Shown piece by piece: positions 35,701-44,372 of a stretch of DNA of 64,000 nt. Made by a program: the position numbers and the translations under genes. How positions within the stretch are numbered: the stretch's first letter is position 1; every line of letters begins with the position of its first letter. The notes beneath the pieces were generated by a model that ran no database searches, was not told the origin of the DNA, and saw nothing but the letters and a program-made list of their open reading frames with translations. Source of the stretch: Streptomyces pilosus (GTDB lineage: Bacteria; Actinomycetota; Actinomycetes; Streptomycetales; Streptomycetaceae). Location of the stretch: positions 62,001 through 126,000 of the forward strand of contig NZ_BMTU01000002.1 of assembly GCF_014649835.1 (NCBI RefSeq). The letters are read 5' to 3'.

Positions 35701-38700
35701 CCGCCGTCCGTCCCGCCGGGGACGCGCACGGCACGGGGAACCCAGACGGCGTCCTGCCGCAGCGCGGACTCGGGTTCCGGGGTGGCCGACGCCGCGGCGG
35801 CGAGGAGCCCCGCCGGGGAGTGCCGCGCGGCGTCGTCGTCGACGAGCACCACCCGGTCCGGATACTCGGCCTGGGCCGAACGCACCAGGCCGCGCACGGC
35901 GGCCCCCGCCAGGTCGGTGAGCTCCTCGTCGGCGCCCACCGCCGCCGCACCCCGCGTGACGAACACCAGCCGCGTACCGGGGGGCAGCCCGTCGGCGCCG
36001 TCCTCGTCCCCGTCGACCAGCCAGGTCCGCAGGAGTGCGAGCGCCCAGGCGGTGGCGGCGCGTACCCGGTCCGGCACGGTACCGCCCGCTGCCGGTTCCG
36101 GCACCGGGAGTTCGGCGAGGACGACCTCGGGCAGGCGGGCGGGCGCGTCGAGCAGGGCGGCCAGCTCCGCCGCCCCGTCGACCCGGGCCCAGGTGCCCGG
36201 CGCCGACGACATGGGTACGGCGGGGCCGCGCTCCCACGTCAGGCCGTACACGGGGCGCGGGCCCGCTCCTGAGGCGGTCAGCCGTCCGGTGGGGACCGGG
36301 CGGGACACCAGTGAGCCGACCGACGCCACCGGGGCGCCGGTCGTGTCCGTGATCTCCAGCGCCAGGCTTCCGGACGCGTCGCCGTCCGGGGCGGTGATGC
36401 GTACCCGCACGCGTGCGGCACCCCGTGCGTACACCCGCACGCCGGACCAGGCGAACGGGATGGCGGCCGGCGCGTCCCGCGGGACGGTGCCGGAGGTGAG
36501 GAAGTCGGCGCTGTGCAGGGCGGCGTCCAGCAGGGCCGGGTGCAGACCGTAGGCGTCCGCGCCGGCGGCGGTCGCGTCGTCCAGCGCGACCTCCGCGTAC
36601 ACGCCGTCCGCGTGCCGCCAGACCGCCCGCACACCCTGGAACGGCGGTCCGTAGCCGTAGCCCAGGGCGGCCAGGTCGCGGTACAGCGAGGAGGTGTCCA
36701 CGGGGACGGCGCCCCGCGGCGGCCACACGCCCGCCTCCGCGCCCGCCGGCGGCGCGGCGGCCGGTGCGGTGGCCGGTGCAATGGGGGACAGCGTCCCGGA
36801 GACGTGCCGGGTCCACGCCGTCTGCTCCCCGCCCTCCCCGCCCTGCCCGTCGTCGCCGGTGTCGGCGGTGTCCTCCGGACGGGAGTGGACGGTGAGGACG
36901 CGGCGCCCGGACGGGTCGGGCCCGCCCACCGTCACCTGGAGCGCCACGCCACCGCGCTCGGGCAGGACGAGCGGCGCCTCGATGGTCAGTTCGTCGATCC
37001 ACGGGCAGCCGGTCAGCTCGCCCGCGTGGGCGGCGAGCTCCACGAAGGCGGTGCCGGGCAGCAGGGGCGTGTCCAGGATGAGATGGTCGGCCAGCCACGG
37101 CTGCGTGCGCTGGGAGAGCCGGCCGGTGAGCACCAGGCCGTCCGAGCCGGGCAGCGCGACCAAGGCACCCAGCAGCGGGTGGGCCGCGGGAGCCTGGCCG
37201 AAGCCGGTGGCGTCACCGGTAGCGGCGGGGGCGTGCAGCCAGTAGTGGCGGTGCTGGAAGGGGTACGTCGGCAGGTCCACGTGCCGGGGTGCCCGGCCGT
37301 CCGTGTGCCGTTCGAGGACCGCGCTCCACCGGACGGTCCGGCCGCGTACGTGGAGCTGGGCGAGGCAGGCCAGCAGGCCCTGCTCCTGCGGTCGTTCGCG
37401 GCGCAGCGGGGCGACCGTCAGCACGTCCTCGCCGGCAAGTGACTCCTGGACCAGGGCGGTCAGGGTCCGGTCGGGGCCGACCTCCACGAAGACGGTGGCA
37501 CCGGCGTCCGCCAGGGCCGTCGTACCGTCGTGGAAGCGCACCGCCTCACGTGCGTGGCGTACCCAGTACTCCGGGTCGCACAGGTCGTCGGGCGCCGCCT
37601 CGGCGCCCAGCACCGTGGACACCAGCGGAATCGTGGGCGGACGGTAGTCCAGCACCTGCGCCACCCGCCGGAACTCGGCGAGCATCGGCTCCATGAGGGG
37701 GGAGTGGAAGGCGTGCGACACCCGTAGGGCGACGGTCCGCCCGAACCGCCCGGCGATCTCGGCCACGGGACCGGCCGCGCCGGAGACGACCACCGACGCC
37801 GGGCCGTTCACGGCGGCGACACCGACATCCGTACGGTCACCGAGCGCCGCGCGGACCTCCGCCTCGGAGGCGCGCACGGCCACCATCGCCCCGCCCTCCG
37901 GCAGCGCCTGCATCAGCCTGCCCCGGGCGGCCACCAGAGTCGCCGCGTCCTCCAGGGACAGCACGCCCGCCACATGGGCGGCGGCGATCTCACCGACCGA
38001 GTGGCCCGCCACCAGGTCCGGCACCACGCCCCAGTGCTCCAGCAGCCGGTACAGGGCCACCTCGAACGCGAACAGCGCGGGCTGCGTGTACTCCGTCCGG
38101 TCCAGCAGGTGCCCACCGTCCGCCGCCGGGGTGGTGTCCCACATCACCTCCCGCAGCGGGCGGTCCGACTGGACGTCCAGATGGCCCACGACCTCGTCCA
38201 GGGCGGCGGCGAACACCGGGTACCGGTCGTAGAGTTCCCGCCCCATGCCGGCCCACTGGCTGCCCTGGCCGGAGAACAGGAACGCGGTGCGCCCCTCGAC
38301 GGGCTCCCCGGTGACCAGGGCGGAGTGCTCCGTGCCGGCCGACAGGGCGGCGAGGCCGCGCAGTGCCTCCTCCCTGCCGTACGGCAGCAGCACGGCCCGG
38401 TGCTCCAGCGCGGCCCGGCCGACGGCCAGGGCGTGGGCCACATCGCCCAGCTCGTCCTCTGCGGCCGTCTCCCCGTCGCCTCCGGCGAGGCGGGTGCGCA
38501 GCTGCCCGGCCTGGGCGCGCAGCGCCGCCCGGCTCCGGGCCGACACGACCAGCGGCACCGGTGCCGGCAGGGGTGCGCCGTCGGCGCCGGCCGGGTCCTC
38601 GGCCCGCTCCCGCGCTGCCGGGCCGGCCTGCTGCCCCGGTGCCTCCTCCAGGATGACGTGCGCGTTGGTGCCGCTGATGCCGAACGACGACACCCCGGCG

Positions 38701-40337
38701 CGGCGCGGGCGTCCGTCCGCCGGCCACGGGAGGGACTCGGTCAGCAGCTCCACGGCACCCGCCGACCAGTCGACGTGCGGGGTGGGCCGGTCGACGTGGA
38801 GCGTTCGCGGCAGCACGCCGTGCCGCATCGCCATGACCATCTTGATCACCCCCGCGACGCCGGCCGCCGCCTGGGTGTGCCCGATGTTGGACTTGAGCGA
38901 GCCGAGCCGCAGCGGACTGTCCTCAGGCCGCCCCTGGCCGTAGGTGGCGAGCAGCGCCTGGGCCTCGATCGGGTCACCCAGCGTCGTACCGGTACCGTGC
39001 GCCTCCACCGCGTCCACGTCGGCGGGGTCCAGGCCCGCCGCCGCCAACGCCTGCTCGATGACGCGCTGCTGGGAGGGGCCGTTGGGCGCGGTCAGGCCGT
39101 TGGAGGCACCGTCCTGGTTCACGGCGGAGCCGCGGACCACCGCCAGGACGCGCCGGCCCTCGCGCCGGGCGTCCGACAGCCGCATCAGGACCAGCACACC
39201 GGCCCCCTCGCCCCAGCCGGTACCGTCGGCCGCCGCCGCGAACGGCTTGCAGACGCCGTCCGGGGCCAGACCCCGCTGCCGGCTGAAGGAGGTGAAGACA
39301 CCCGGGCTGCCGATGACGGCCACACCACCGGCGAGGGCGAGCGAGCACTCACGCTGCCGCAGCGACTGGCAGGCGAGGTGCAGCGCCACCAGGGAGCCCG
39401 AGCAGGCCGTGTCCACGGTGAGGGTGGGGCCCTCCAGGCCGAGCGTGTAGGCGGCGCGGCCGGAGACGACACTGGGCGCGATACCGGTGAGCAGGTATCC
39501 GTCCAGGCCGTCGGGTGCCTCGTGCAGACGGAACCCGTACTCCTGCGGCTCCGCGCCGATGAAGGCCCCCGAGCGGCTGCCGCGCAGGGAGTGCGGATCG
39601 ACGCCCGCGTGCTCCAGGGCCTCCCAGCACAGCTCCAGGACCAGCCGCTGCTGCGGGTCCATGGCGGAGGCCTCGCGGGGCCCGATGCCGAAGAACTCGG
39701 CGTCGAAACCGCCCGCGTCCTCCAGGAAGGCGGCGTCGCGCACATAGCTCTTGCCGGGCTTGGCGGGGTCGGGGTCGTAGAGGTCGTCCACGTCCCAGCC
39801 GCGGTCGGTGGGCAGGGGGGAGAGGGCGTGACGCTCCTCGGCCACCAGACGCCACAGGGCGTCCGGTGAGGTGGCGCCGCCGGGGTAGCGGCAGCCGATG
39901 CCGACGATGGCGATCGGCTCGTGCGGGTCGGCGTCCGCCGGGACGGCCGGCCGGTCCGCGGCCGTCCTCCGGGTGGGGGCCTCGCCGAGCAGCCGCCCGG
40001 ACAGGAAACGGGCCAGCGCGAGGGGCGTCGGATGGTCGAAGACCATCGTGACGGGCAGGTCCGCTCCGGTGGCGGCCACCAGCCGTGCGTGCAGTTCGAC
40101 GGCTGCCAGCGAGTCGAACCCCTGCTCCTGGAACGGCAGTCCGGCCTCCACCGGGCCCGTGGCACCGGGGGCCAGCGCGGCCACGACGGCCGCCGCGCGG
40201 GTGCGCACCAGATCCAGCACCAGGGCCTCACGGGCCGAGGCCGGCAGACTCCGCAACCGCCGGATCAACGCCTCTCCGTCGCCCGGCCCCCCGTCGCCCG
40301 CCACCTCGTCAGGAATGAGATCCCTGGACTCGCTCAT
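23715..40337 (-). CDS. Type I modular PKS: loading ACP plus three modules
   Basis: A 5,540-residue PKS. ATG at 40337 ([11 protein letters not shown]) is preferred, with GGAG upstream; the open frame reaches 40451 but the extension looks non-coding. It opens with a lone ACP (GFDSL, Ser76) and no loading KS or AT, so the starter must arrive in trans. Module 1: KS Cys312 in DTACSGS (others have DTACSSS), AT Ser780 and HAFH 875, DH His1085/Asp1271 with Gly replaced by Asp in HxxxGxxxxP, KR about 1564 and Tyr1706 with LDD (B-type), ACP Ser1884. Module 2: KS Cys2124, AT Ser2562/HAFH 2655, DH His2858/Asp3028, KR about 3332/Tyr3475, ACP Ser3650. Module 3: KS Cys3891, AT Ser4329/HAFH 4422, DH His4625/Asp4794 with Ala at the Gly position, KR GGTGLLG about 5067/Tyr5210, ACP Ser5399 in GLDSL. 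A coiled-coil docking tail ends it. It probably acts first in the pathway and hands over to a PKS off the window. Confidence 0.95.
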   Translation of the reverse strand: MSESRDLIPDEVAGDGGPGDGEALIRRLRSLPASAREALVLDLVRTRAAAVVAALAPGATGPVEAGLPFQEQGFDSLAAVELHARLVAATGADLPVTMVFDHPTPLALARFLSGRLLGEAPTRRTAADRPAVPADADPHEPIAIVGIGCRYPGGATSPDALWRLVAEERHALSPLPTDRGWDVDDLYDPDPAKPGKSYVRDAAFLEDAGGFDAEFFGIGPREASAMDPQQRLVLELCWEALEHAGVDPHSLRGSRSGAFIGAEPQEYGFRLHEAPDGLDGYLLTGIAPSVVSGRAAYTLGLEGPTLTVDTACSGSLVALHLACQSLRQRECSLALAGGVAVIGSPGVFTSFSRQRGLAPDGVCKPFAAAADGTGWGEGAGVLVLMRLSDARREGRRVLAVVRGSAVNQDGASNGLTAPNGPSQQRVIEQALAAAGLDPADVDAVEAHGTGTTLGDPIEAQALLATYGQGRPEDSPLRLGSLKSNIGHTQAAAGVAGVIKMVMAMRHGVLPRTLHVDRPTPHVDWSAGAVELLTESLPWPADGRPRRAGVSSFGISGTNAHVILEEAPGQQAGPAARERAEDPAGADGAPLPAPVPLVVSARSRAALRAQAGQLRTRLAGGDGETAAEDELGDVAHALAVGRAALEHRAVLLPYGREEALRGLAALSAGTEHSALVTGEPVEGRTAFLFSGQGSQWAGMGRELYDRYPVFAAALDEVVGHLDVQSDRPLREVMWDTTPAADGGHLLDRTEYTQPALFAFEVALYRLLEHWGVVPDLVAGHSVGEIAAAHVAGVLSLEDAATLVAARGRLMQALPEGGAMVAVRASEAEVRAALGDRTDVGVAAVNGPASVVVSGAAGPVAEIAGRFGRTVALRVSHAFHSPLMEPMLAEFRRVAQVLDYRPPTIPLVSTVLGAEAAPDDLCDPEYWVRHAREAVRFHDGTTALADAGATVFVEVGPDRTLTALVQESLAGEDVLTVAPLRRERPQEQGLLACLAQLHVRGRTVRWSAVLERHTDGRAPRHVDLPTYPFQHRHYWLHAPAATGDATGFGQAPAAHPLLGALVALPGSDGLVLTGRLSQRTQPWLADHLILDTPLLPGTAFVELAAHAGELTGCPWIDELTIEAPLVLPERGGVALQVTVGGPDPSGRRVLTVHSRPEDTADTGDDGQGGEGGEQTAWTRHVSGTLSPIAPATAPAAAPPAGAEAGVWPPRGAVPVDTSSLYRDLAALGYGYGPPFQGVRAVWRHADGVYAEVALDDATAAGADAYGLHPALLDAALHSADFLTSGTVPRDAPAAIPFAWSGVRVYARGAARVRVRITAPDGDASGSLALEITDTTGAPVASVGSLVSRPVPTGRLTASGAGPRPVYGLTWERGPAVPMSSAPGTWARVDGAAELAALLDAPARLPEVVLAELPVPEPAAGGTVPDRVRAATAWALALLRTWLVDGDEDGADGLPPGTRLVFVTRGAAAVGADEELTDLAGAAVRGLVRSAQAEYPDRVVLVDDDAARHSPAGLLAAAASATPEPESALRQDAVWVPRAVRVPGGTDGGLESTAGPWDPAGTVLITGGTGGVGREIARHLAQRHGVRHLLLAGRRGEAADGAAELAAELTALGARVRVAACDVGDRDALAGLLAGIDAEHPLTGVVHAAGTLDDALLGGLTTERIDGVLRPKADAAWHLHELTRESPLTAFVLVSSTSGLLDAPGQGNYAAANAFLNALAHHRRAQGLPAQSHVWSLWAGGGGMGTTLGTADLRRIERQGLAPLSPAESLALFDRACAAPDTAVALTVRVDAAAVRARPDGIPPLLRTVVRPVRPAPHTAHPRPAAGGLPGPGQELPFAQALLAHPEPERQERVLELVRDRVAAVLGHDDATAVEPARAFNEIGFDSLAAVELRNLLNAATGLRLPSTLVFDHPTPRALAAHILQVSLDTVAGPTTATMSTAATTAATTVPADDDPIVIVGMSCRYPGGAASPEQLWELVAEGGDGVSPFPGDRGWDVANLYDPEPGTPGRTYTREGGFLEDAAAFDPAFFGISPREAQAMDPQQRLLLEASWEALERAGIDPVSLHGSPTGVFAGVMYHDWGTRLQQVPEDIAGYLGNGSLASVVSGRVAYALGLEGPAVTVDTACSSSLVALHWAIQALRRGECTLALAGGVTVMSTPDTFVDFSRQRGLSADGRCKAFSATADGVGWSEGVGVLVVERLSDARRNGHRVLAVVRGSAVNQDGASNGLTAPNGPSQQRVIRQALAAAGLRAADVDVVEAHGTGTTLGDPIEAQALLATYGQERSADQPLWLGSLKSNIGHAQAAAGVAGVIKMVMAMRHGVLPKTLHVEEPSSHVDWSAGAVELLTEARPWARDDSPRRAGVSSFGISGTNAHVILEEAPVEGETEDGDSAVPLPVVPWVVSGRGEAALRAQAERLAAFVSGRGDLTPSDVAFSLATTRSAFEHRAVVVGASREELLRGLAEVASGERVGGPPVQGKTAFVFSGQGSQRAGMGRELYEAFPVFARALDEVVDALGLPLREVMWEGGELDRTGFTQPALFAYEVALYRLLESWGVRPDLVAGHSIGELAAAHVAGVLSLEDAATLVAARARLMDALPKGGAMIAVQATEDEVRECLVDGVAIAAVNGARFVVISGDEVAVTEVAAHFERTARLKVSHAFHSPLMEPMLDEFRRVASGLTYHAAALPVVSNVTGRLAEPGELQDPEYWVRHVRETVRYHDGIQALEAEGVRTFVEVGPQAVLAGLGCGEDAVFVAAQRRDRPELQQVLTALGELHTRGATVDWAAFFAGRGARTVDLPTYAFQHRRYWLDATASTHGDPVGLGQLPVQHPLLSAAVPLPGTGGLVLTGRLAGDAQPWLDDHVVMGTVLFPGTGFAELALQAGRHAGCPVVEELTLHAPLAPATGTAVALQVVVGAPDTSGRRSVEIHSRPEGRAVDSDFAGSWTTHAIGFLSPLQPDPEFDLTQWPPAGAVPLDVTDAYTLLDDRGYAYGPAFQGLRAAWRDGDEIYAEVALEPGTAAEAADYILHPALLDAAMHVDLLDESDGPVLLPFAWSGVTAHAAGAAGLRMWITRLDGAEASVMRMADADGLPVATVSKLVSRPVDQARLGEAGERAADVPLHRVEWQAVTAPLPADGDLRWAVLCSGTAASEPTSAAAGLGGVAQYSDVAALAAAVADPSAGPAPQTVVFPVPESDGDGADLPGRAHALTQQLLGLLQEWLAEDRLDGTRLVVLTRGAVAVGTDGGPVDLAQAPVWGLVRAAAEENPGRFAVLDIDGTDASVNAMPAALALAAGEPELALRTGQARAPRLARINGVLPSGPDPAESGWRSDGTTLITGGTGGLGAVLARHLVTEHGVRHLLLTSRRGPDAPGAEALRAELTDLGAHTVTVTACDTGDRTALAALLARIPDERPLTAVVHAAGVADGGLVASLSGEQTERVLRPKVDGAWHLHELTRHLPLTAFVLYSSAGGLILAAGQANYAAANVFLDALAHHRHHLGLPAHSLAWGLWEESSGMGEPDEADLRRMARLGLPALNREQGLALFDRALSLSPAEPVVVPVRVDPAALRVRGDDLPPLLRGLSRVPVPRALAAAPGHPVGGAAGGGSLVGRLTGLPDAERDRVLLDLVRGQVAKVLGHDGPEAVEPGRAFRELGFDSLAAVELRNALRGSTGLALPATLVFDHPTSLAVAELLKRELFDALDAPDPKTDAGTAAGAGLSGAGQADDPIAIVGMSCRYPGDVRSPEELWRLVADGVDAVSGFPTDRGWDVERLYAPEPEDGKTYVRDGGFLRDGAEFDPDFFGISPREALAMDPQQRLLLETAWEAFERAGIDPVSLRGSRTGVFAGVMYDDYGTRLGHDVPADVVGYLANGSAASVLSGRLAYLFGLEGPTVSVDTACSSSLVSLHLAAQALRSGECTMALAGGVTFLSTLDAFVDFSRQRGLSPDGRCKAFSATADGVGWSEGVGVLVLERLSEARRNGHRVLAVVRGSAVNQDGASNGLTAPNGPSQQRVIRQALTAAGLRAADVDVVEAHGTGTTLGDPIEAQAVIATYGQDRPEDDPLWLGSLKSNIGHAQAAAGVAGVIKMIMAMRHGVLPRTLHVEEPSPHVDWSAGAVELLTEARPWESDGRPRRAGVSSFGLSGTNAHVILEEAPVEGETEDGDSAVPLPVVPWVVSGRGEAALRAQAQQLAAHLTGRADLTPQDVAFSLATTRSVLEHRAVVVGRDSDELLRGLTEVASGERAGHTPTSGRTAFVFSGQGSQRAGMGRELYETFPVFTRVLDEVIDALGLPLREVMWEGGELDRTGFTQPALFAYEVALYRLLESWGVRPDLVAGHSIGELAAAHVAGVLSLEDAATLVAARARLMDTLPEGGAMIAVQATEDDVRARLVDGVAIAAVNGPRSVVISGDEKAVTEVAAHFERTTRLKVSHAFHSPLMEPMLAEFRKIAATLTYHEASLSVVSNVTGRLAEPGELQDPEYWVRHVRETVRYHDGIQTLEAEGVRTFVEVGPQAVLAGLGCGDDAIFVATQRRDRPEVGQLVTGLGELHTRGATVDWEAFFAGRGARIVDLPTYAFQRKRYWLDATPSAHSDPTALGQAPAAHPLLGSVLALPATGALALTGRVSADTHPWLTHHAVHATTLLPGTALVELALHAGRHAGMPVLDELTLQAPLTLPHRTALALQVTVGAPGDDTGHRTVEIHSRDADDPTAPWTRNAVGVLAPEDLHDAAPLPADAAVWPPAGATPVPVETLYAELADQGYDYGPMFRCVRRAWRHDGEVLGEIALPEEAVDAAEYGIHPALLDAALHLTDFLTGDGPADGSQETRIPFAWAGTSLRAAGAAALRVRLRAVGNGGVSLDISDSDGGPVATVGSLALRPVTARQLGGPASPLYRVEWQPLSGSGHPAARVAGPAEPVVWPEWNEIPDGAAVPDVVALSVTSGDAAVPDRVRESVHEVLAAMRAWLADERCVSSRLVVVTRGAVSADAADGAVDLGAAPVWGAVRAAQAENPGRFTIIDVDGSPASARALPTAVALGEPELALREGDVRVPRLARAAAPAAATEPAVRWSAAGTVLITGGTGLLGAVLARHLVTEHGVRHLLLTSRRGPDAPGAEALRAELTDLGAHTVTITACDTGDRTALAALLARIPDERPLTAVVHAAGVMDNGVVDAMTPDRVAGVLRPKVDGAWHLHELTRHLPLTAFVLYSSAGGLILAAGQANYAAANVFLDALAHHRHHLGLPAHSLAWGLWEGTAGDGDARAVDAGRIRHLGVRELSASEGLSLFDAAVASSEAAPVPVRFDMEALRARPDELPALLRGLLPEVTQARPRVGSVPERGRSVTADGRSAVAGASSAPQAELSLAEQLAELSWEEAGRLLQDVVATHVAAVLGHDGPQAVTPERGFLDMGLDSLAALELRNRLSGATGERLPATLIYDCPTVVAVAEFLRTEMVGEQPDPAAAAAGTTGVAAGAGVNGVDLASLDADLSRIEQMLSAVAADGTEAARIERRLRSLAALWAEAQGAATVPVTDDEGLATATADELFKMLDGELEA

Positions 40338-40488
40338 CCGCGCACTCCACTGTTCCGGTACGTGAGGAATTACCGCACTGCACCGCACGACACGTCGCTG
40401 CGCGGCACCGCGGTGCACACTTCTGAGGAAGGGGTCGTCAAGACGCGCCACCTCGGCGTCAGGCTAGATTTGGTGAAGGAGGCCAAAC

Positions 40489-40506
40489 ACCCCTATTCAC
40501 CCCTAG
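40489..40506 (-). promoter_or_regulatory. Paired TAGGGGT elements upstream of the large PKS gene
   Basis: On the + strand ACCCCTA starts at 40489 and again at 40499 (10-bp period). In the direction of the gene this reads CTAGGGGTGAATAGGGGT, about 150 bp upstream of the start codon. It is the same element and spacing as before the PKS gene at 1433. Confidence 0.5.
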
Positions 40507-40615
40507 GGCCCGGCCCCGGAACAGCCCGCACCCGGGGTGACGCCGCTGGTCAACGCGTATGCGCGAGGTGTGGTGCCGCCCGCGGACGCGGGACGGGGCA
40601 GGCGCCGGTGCGGGA

Positions 40616-40634
40616 TTTCCGCCGCGGCGGGAAA
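40616..40634 (-). terminator. Possible hairpin after type II thioesterase gene
   Basis: TTTCC and GGGAAA flank the self-complementary core GCCGCGGC, giving a roughly 12-bp stem with one bulge, about 130 bp past the thioesterase stop codon. The assignment is weak. Confidence 0.3.
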
Positions 40635-40765
40635 AAGGGAGCGACGGGGTTCCGGCGGGGTTCCGACGGGTTTCTCGCATTCCCGGTGCGAAAGACCCGC
40701 GAACGGCGCGCCATGCGTCCGATCGGCAAAGACCGTCGGAGTGCCGCGGGCGCGCCGGGCGGCGG

Positions 40766-41527
40766 TCAGGCGTGCGCACGCACCGTCGCGGCGAGCCGCT
40801 CGATCGTCTCGGCGGCGCGGGTGGTCAGGTAGAAGTGGCCGCCCCGGAACGTGTGTACGGCGAACGCCCCGCTGGTGTGCCGGCGCCAGGCATCGGCCTC
40901 CTCCGCGGTGACCTGCTCGTCAGTGTCGCCCACGAAGACCTCGACCGGGCAGTCCACGACCGCGTCGGACGCACCGACGTAGCGCTCGATGGCGCGGTAG
41001 TCGGCCCGCACGGCGGGGAGGATGGCGTGCAGCATCTCCTCGTCGTCCAGCAGCCGCGAGTCGGTGCCGCTGAGCTTGCGGATCTCGGCCACCAGACCGG
41101 CGTCGTCACGCAGGTGGACGTCCTCCGACCGGCGCTCGGAGGGAGCCCGGCGCCCGGACGCGACCAGCACCGTGGGAGCCAGCCCCTCCCGCCGCATGCG
41201 CACCGCCACCTCGAAGGCGACCGTGGCGCCCATGCTGTGCCCGAAGAAGGCGGGCCGGGGCTCACGGACGAGGTGGGGGCGCAGCGCGTCGAGCACCCGG
41301 TCGGCGAGGGTCCCGATGTCGGTGAGCGGGGCCTCCGCGCGCCTGTCCTGACGCCCCGGGTACTGGATCGCCAGCACCTCGATGTCGGGCCGCAGGGCGC
41401 TGGACACCGGGTGGAAGAACGACGCCGACCCGCCGGCGTGCGGAAAGCACACCACGCGCGCCTTGGGCGCCGACGAAGGGTGATAGACCCGGACCCAGCT
41501 CGCGCTGTCGGTGGTGACTCCCGCCAT
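40766..41527 (-). CDS. Type II thioesterase (PKS editing)
   Basis: A 253-residue alpha/beta hydrolase of the TEII family, the usual length for stand-alone editing thioesterases. The N-terminus has the CFPHAGGSASFF oxyanion-region motif, the nucleophile lies in GHSMG, and the catalytic His is in GGHFYL near the C-terminus. ATG at 41527 is chosen because GAGAGGAG lies just upstream; the ATG at 41572 would add 15 residues. The family removes aberrant acyl groups from ACPs and may discriminate starter units. It is transcribed in the same direction as the large PKS gene and has the same heptamer element upstream (41590-41605), so it is probably co-regulated. It marks the likely right border of the polyketide cluster. 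Confidence 0.92.
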   Translation of the reverse strand: MAGVTTDSASWVRVYHPSSAPKARVVCFPHAGGSASFFHPVSSALRPDIEVLAIQYPGRQDRRAEAPLTDIGTLADRVLDALRPHLVREPRPAFFGHSMGATVAFEVAVRMRREGLAPTVLVASGRRAPSERRSEDVHLRDDAGLVAEIRKLSGTDSRLLDDEEMLHAILPAVRADYRAIERYVGASDAVVDCPVEVFVGDTDEQVTAEEADAWRRHTSGAFAVHTFRGGHFYLTTRAAETIERLAATVRAHA

Positions 41528-41589
41528 GGCTGGCTCCTCTCTGCCCACACGATCACCCGTCATGCTGCTCACCCGCGTCCCTCAGGCCA

Positions 41590-41605
41590 ACCCCTAGGCC
41601 CCCTA
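41590..41605 (-). promoter_or_regulatory. Paired TAGGGG elements upstream of TEII gene
   Basis: ACCCCTAGGCCCCCTA on the + strand reads TAGGGGGCCTAGGGGT toward the thioesterase gene, a 9-bp period, 63-78 bp upstream of its start. It is the third occurrence of this element, always before a polyketide gene. Confidence 0.45.
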
Positions 41606-41713
41606 CGGTCCCGGGCGACCGCCGCGGGCCGAGCTTTGATCACGGTTGAGCACAGGGCCGGAACTGTGGCCTCCACCACAGCCGGCGTGATCTTGGGCTG
41701 GTGTGATCGCCGG

Positions 41714-42763
41714 ATGCTCGGTCTCCTCCTCCGCGTCCTGCCCTTCTGGGTGCGCGAGCCGCTGCTCATCGTGGTCGGCTCCGTCCTCGGCGTGCGCATC
41801 CTGTACCTCGCCTTCGCCGACGGCGCGTGGGTGGCCGCCGTCATCGGCGCGGCGTTCCTGGTGTTCACCGCGGTCCGCGTCCACACGGTGGTCCGGGTCC
41901 TGCGCGCACGCCGGAACCGGACCCCGGCGGCCCCCGCCGACGGAGCGGGGACCGATTCCGCTGCCCAGCCGCAGCCGCAGCCGCAGCCGCAGCCGCAGCC
42001 GCAGCCGCAGGCGGCGCCGACGCCGGCGTCGGCGGCGCGGCGTCCCGCACCGGCCGCTCAGGAGAAGGAACCCAACGCCTGGGGCCAGGCCCTCGCCGCC
42101 GTCGCCGTGTTCGCGGCACTCGCGGCCGCCGTGTGGCTGGGCCCGCAGCTGCTGCCCACCGAGGACGCCGGCAGGCCCCGGGCCGCGTCCTGCGCGAGCG
42201 GGGAGGACGAGGAACTGCCGAGCGCCTACACGAAGAAGCCCCGGGCCGTGACCGGCGAGGAACTGTGCGCGGCGCTCAACAGGCCCGGCCTGGCCCGGCT
42301 CCTCGGGACGCCCGCGGAGACCGCGACCACGGCGTCCGGCACCAGCGGCACCGCTCCGCTGACCGCCGGGAAGGTCGCCCAGCCGGAGGCTCAGGTGCAG
42401 TTCGACACCTACACCGTGAACGTCTCGGCCACGTACAACGAGCTGACGATGGCCCAGTCCGTGAAACTGATGGAGTTCGGGGACGAGACGGACGTCAGGA
42501 CGCTGTCGGTGCTCGGCCGGCCCGCGGTCCTCTTCTCGGACCACACCATGAGGATCGAGTTCGATCTCGGGAGCGGCGGATCCGGCGGACCCGTCGAACA
42601 GGGGCCCCTGGCCAGAACGCTCTCCGTGGCCCTCGACGGGAAGGACCGGGGCGGCTCCTACGACATCACCGTGTGGAGCACCTCCGGAACCCTCCCCGAG
42701 GACAGCGCCCTGCTCGGCATCGCCGAGGCGGTCCTTCCGGAGCTCCCCGAACGGACCGTGTGA
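41714..42763 (+). CDS. DUF6215-like membrane-anchored protein
   Basis: A 349-residue protein of unknown function that resembles the actinobacterial DUF6215 family. Two or three hydrophobic segments lie near the N-terminus (LLIVVGSVLGVRILYLAF, VAAVIGAAFLVFTAV), followed by a basic stretch and a Pro-Gln repeat (about residues 85-99). A further hydrophobic helix (ALAAVAVFAALAAAVWLG) leads to a C-terminal domain of roughly 200 residues that is probably extracytoplasmic. That domain has two Cys, in AASCASG and EELCAALN, which might pair. ATG at 41714 starts directly with the first membrane segment. It is divergent from the thioesterase gene. Nothing in it suggests a role in polyketide synthesis. 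Confidence 0.75.
   Translation: MLGLLLRVLPFWVREPLLIVVGSVLGVRILYLAFADGAWVAAVIGAAFLVFTAVRVHTVVRVLRARRNRTPAAPADGAGTDSAAQPQPQPQPQPQPQPQAAPTPASAARRPAPAAQEKEPNAWGQALAAVAVFAALAAAVWLGPQLLPTEDAGRPRAASCASGEDEELPSAYTKKPRAVTGEELCAALNRPGLARLLGTPAETATTASGTSGTAPLTAGKVAQPEAQVQFDTYTVNVSATYNELTMAQSVKLMEFGDETDVRTLSVLGRPAVLFSDHTMRIEFDLGSGGSGGPVEQGPLARTLSVALDGKDRGGSYDITVWSTSGTLPEDSALLGIAEAVLPELPERTV
41966..42010 (+). repeat. CAGCCG hexanucleotide repeat (7.5 units)
   Basis: An uninterrupted run of CAGCCG encodes alternating Gln-Pro inside the DUF6215-like protein. Because the unit is six bases, copy-number slippage would change linker length without shifting the frame. Confidence 0.85.
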
Positions 42764-42807
42764 CGGGGCGCCCGGGGAGCACACCCGGGCACGCCGGCGC
42801 CCCCGTC
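42762..42807 (+). terminator. Nested hairpin after DUF6215-like gene
   Basis: Outer arms GACGGGGCG (42762-42770) and CGCCCCCGTC (42798-42807) pair with one bulge. An inner CCCGGG/CCCGGG stem (42771-42776 with 42784-42789) is nested within. It begins at the stop codon. Confidence 0.45.
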
Positions 42808-42915
42808 GGCCTTCCGGGGCGCGACGAGGTGCCGTATCGCGCAGGCGGTGGTCTGATGGCAGGCGAGGGTTCGCCCGGCCCTCCGGGAGCGCCGGGCGGG
42901 AGGGCGAGGACGACC

Positions 42916-43875
42916 ATGGAACTGTTCCCAGCGATCCCGCTGGCCGAGTGGCGCGACACGAAGGAGACCCTCCACCGGTTCGCGCAGATCGTCGGGAAGA
43001 TCCGCCTCGCCGCCAGCGTGCAGCGCAACCACTGGTGGAACGTGCCGCTGCACCTCACCGGGCGCGGCACCACCACCCGCCCCATGGGGCAGGTCGACGG
43101 CAACCCGCTCTTCTCGATCGACTTCGACTTCGTCGCGCACCAGCTGGTGATCTCCGTCCTGGACGGACGGCAGGTCTCCTTCCCGCTCGTCGGCCAGTCC
43201 GTCGCCTCCTTCTACCGCGCGGTCATGGACTCGCTGGACGTCCTGGGCGTCCGGGTGCGCCTCGCCGTACCCCGGCCCTTCGACCTGCCCGACTCCGGCC
43301 GGCCGTACGCCGAGGACACCCAGCACGCGGCCTACGACCCCGGGCAGGCCAACCGCTACTGGCGGGTCCTCAGCCAGGTGGCGTCCGTCCTGGAGGAGTT
43401 CGCGGCGGAGTACTCGGGGAAGGTCAGTCCGGTGCACCACTTCTGGCACACCTTCGACATCGCCCACACCCGGTTCTCCGCGCGCCGCGTCGAGCAGCCC
43501 CGGGACGTCGACCCCGTCACCAGGGAGGCGTACTCCCGCGAGGTGATCAGCTTCGGCTTCTGGTTCGGCGACGACAGCTTCCCCGCTCCCGCGTTCTACT
43601 CGTACACCGCCCCGGAACCGGACCACCTCGCCGGGGAACCGCTCCGGCCCGAGGCGGCCCACTGGGTCGAGCGGGGCGGCAGTCACCTGGCCGTGCTCCC
43701 GTACGACGAGGTGCGCGCCGGGTCCGATCCGCGTTCGGCCGTGCTCGCCTTCTACGAGAGCGCCTACCGGGCCGGAGCGCGGCGCGCCGGCTGGGAGATC
43801 GAACGGATGGCGTGTCCCGGCGGAGTGACGGACCCGCGCCAGTGGGCACACCTGCCCGGCGGCACCTCCGGCTGA
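42916..43875 (+). CDS. DUF5996 family protein
   Basis: A 319-residue soluble protein matching the DUF5996 family in overall pattern: N-terminal FPAIPLAEWRDTKETLHRF, then QRNHWWNVPLHLTGRG, the central VHHFWHTFDIAHTRFS and the C-terminal FYESAYRAGARRAGW. Conserved His and Trp residues (HFWHTFD) could form an active or binding site, but no function is known. ATG at 42916 is preceded by GGCGAGGA at good spacing; an in-frame ATG at 42856 would add a Gly/Pro-rich stretch that looks untranslated. It ends 15 bp from the convergent stop codon of the ArsR-type regulator. Confidence 0.8.
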   Translation: MELFPAIPLAEWRDTKETLHRFAQIVGKIRLAASVQRNHWWNVPLHLTGRGTTTRPMGQVDGNPLFSIDFDFVAHQLVISVLDGRQVSFPLVGQSVASFYRAVMDSLDVLGVRVRLAVPRPFDLPDSGRPYAEDTQHAAYDPGQANRYWRVLSQVASVLEEFAAEYSGKVSPVHHFWHTFDIAHTRFSARRVEQPRDVDPVTREAYSREVISFGFWFGDDSFPAPAFYSYTAPEPDHLAGEPLRPEAAHWVERGGSHLAVLPYDEVRAGSDPRSAVLAFYESAYRAGARRAGWEIERMACPGGVTDPRQWAHLPGGTSG

Positions 43876-43890
43876 GGCGCCCACCGCCGC

Positions 43891-44280
43891 TCAACGCCCG
43901 TCGGCGGAACCCGTCGGGCCGGCCGGGCCGTCGTGCAAGCCGAGGCGCAGGTGCTCGACGTGGTGGAGAGCCTGGTCGAGGAGCTCAGCGACGTGGTCGT
44001 CGTAGAGCGAGTACACGATGGAGCGGCCCTGCCGCTCCCCTGTCACCAGGCCGAGGTTGCGCAGCAGCCGGAGCTGGTGGGAGCAGGCGGAGGCCTCCAT
44101 GCCGACCGCTTCGGCGAGTTCTCCGACCGCGCAGGGGCCCTCCTGGAGGCGGGCCAGGATGTAAAGCCGGGAGGGCGTGGCGAGGGCCTGGAGAGTGGCC
44201 GCGACGTCCGCGGTGCCGACCGCGTCGAGGCGCGAACGCGTGCTGGCGCTGCTGGCGGTGGTGTCGCGTCCGTGGCCCAT
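43891..44280 (-). CDS. nmtR: ArsR/SmtB metal sensor, NmtR type
   Basis: A 129-residue winged-helix repressor. The recognition helix region reads MEASACSHQLRLLRNLGLV. The N-terminus MGHG and the alpha-5 ligand pattern D94-x-H96-x10-H107-x2-H110 plus H116 match what I recall of mycobacterial NmtR, the Ni(II)/Co(II) sensor, more closely than the SmtB zinc sensors, which have Glu at the last position. Family proteins release DNA when metal binds and so derepress an efflux ATPase. It is divergent from the P1B-type ATPase gene with a palindromic operator between them, which fits that role. The cognate metal (Ni, Co or Zn) is inference. Confidence 0.88.
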   Translation of the reverse strand: MGHGRDTTASSASTRSRLDAVGTADVAATLQALATPSRLYILARLQEGPCAVGELAEAVGMEASACSHQLRLLRNLGLVTGERQGRSIVYSLYDDHVAELLDQALHHVEHLRLGLHDGPAGPTGSADGR

Positions 44281-44303
44281 TTCCCCATCATACCGACCAC
44301 ATA

Positions 44304-44317
44304 TGAAGACCTCTTCA
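44304..44317. promoter_or_regulatory. Putative operator of the ArsR-type regulator
   Basis: TGAAGACCTCTTCA has perfect 6-bp arms around a 2-bp centre and is flanked by ATA and GATAT (44301-44322). This is the layout of ArsR/SmtB 12-2-12-type operators. It lies in the gap between the divergent regulator and ATPase genes, so it can control both. Confidence 0.6.
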
Positions 44318-44372
44318 GATATTCATGTACGGTGGTGGCAGCCCCGTCCCGCCCGTGAAGGGTCGTCCCGTC

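Larger units (their letters stand above)
40338..40765. other. Upstream region of the large PKS gene
   Basis: These 428 bp separate the type II thioesterase gene from the PKS gene on the same strand. They hold the paired ACCCCTA elements (40489-40506) and a possible weak hairpin (40616-40634). No gene is supported here; the open frames have no recognisable product. Confidence 0.5.

Noticed and set aside
40338..40451. Upstream N-terminal extension of the large PKS
   Set aside because: The extension has no PKS similarity, and ATG at 40337 has a better RBS and a normal N-terminus.
41602..42784. Antisense 393-codon frame over the DUF6215-like gene
   Set aside because: Its product is low-complexity and its 5' half is the complement of the Gln-Pro repeat; the + strand has membrane segments and a start.
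44325..44372. Earlier ATG for the P-type ATPase
   Set aside because: It lies 8 bp from the operator core with no RBS; ATG at 44373 has GAAGGG at proper spacing.
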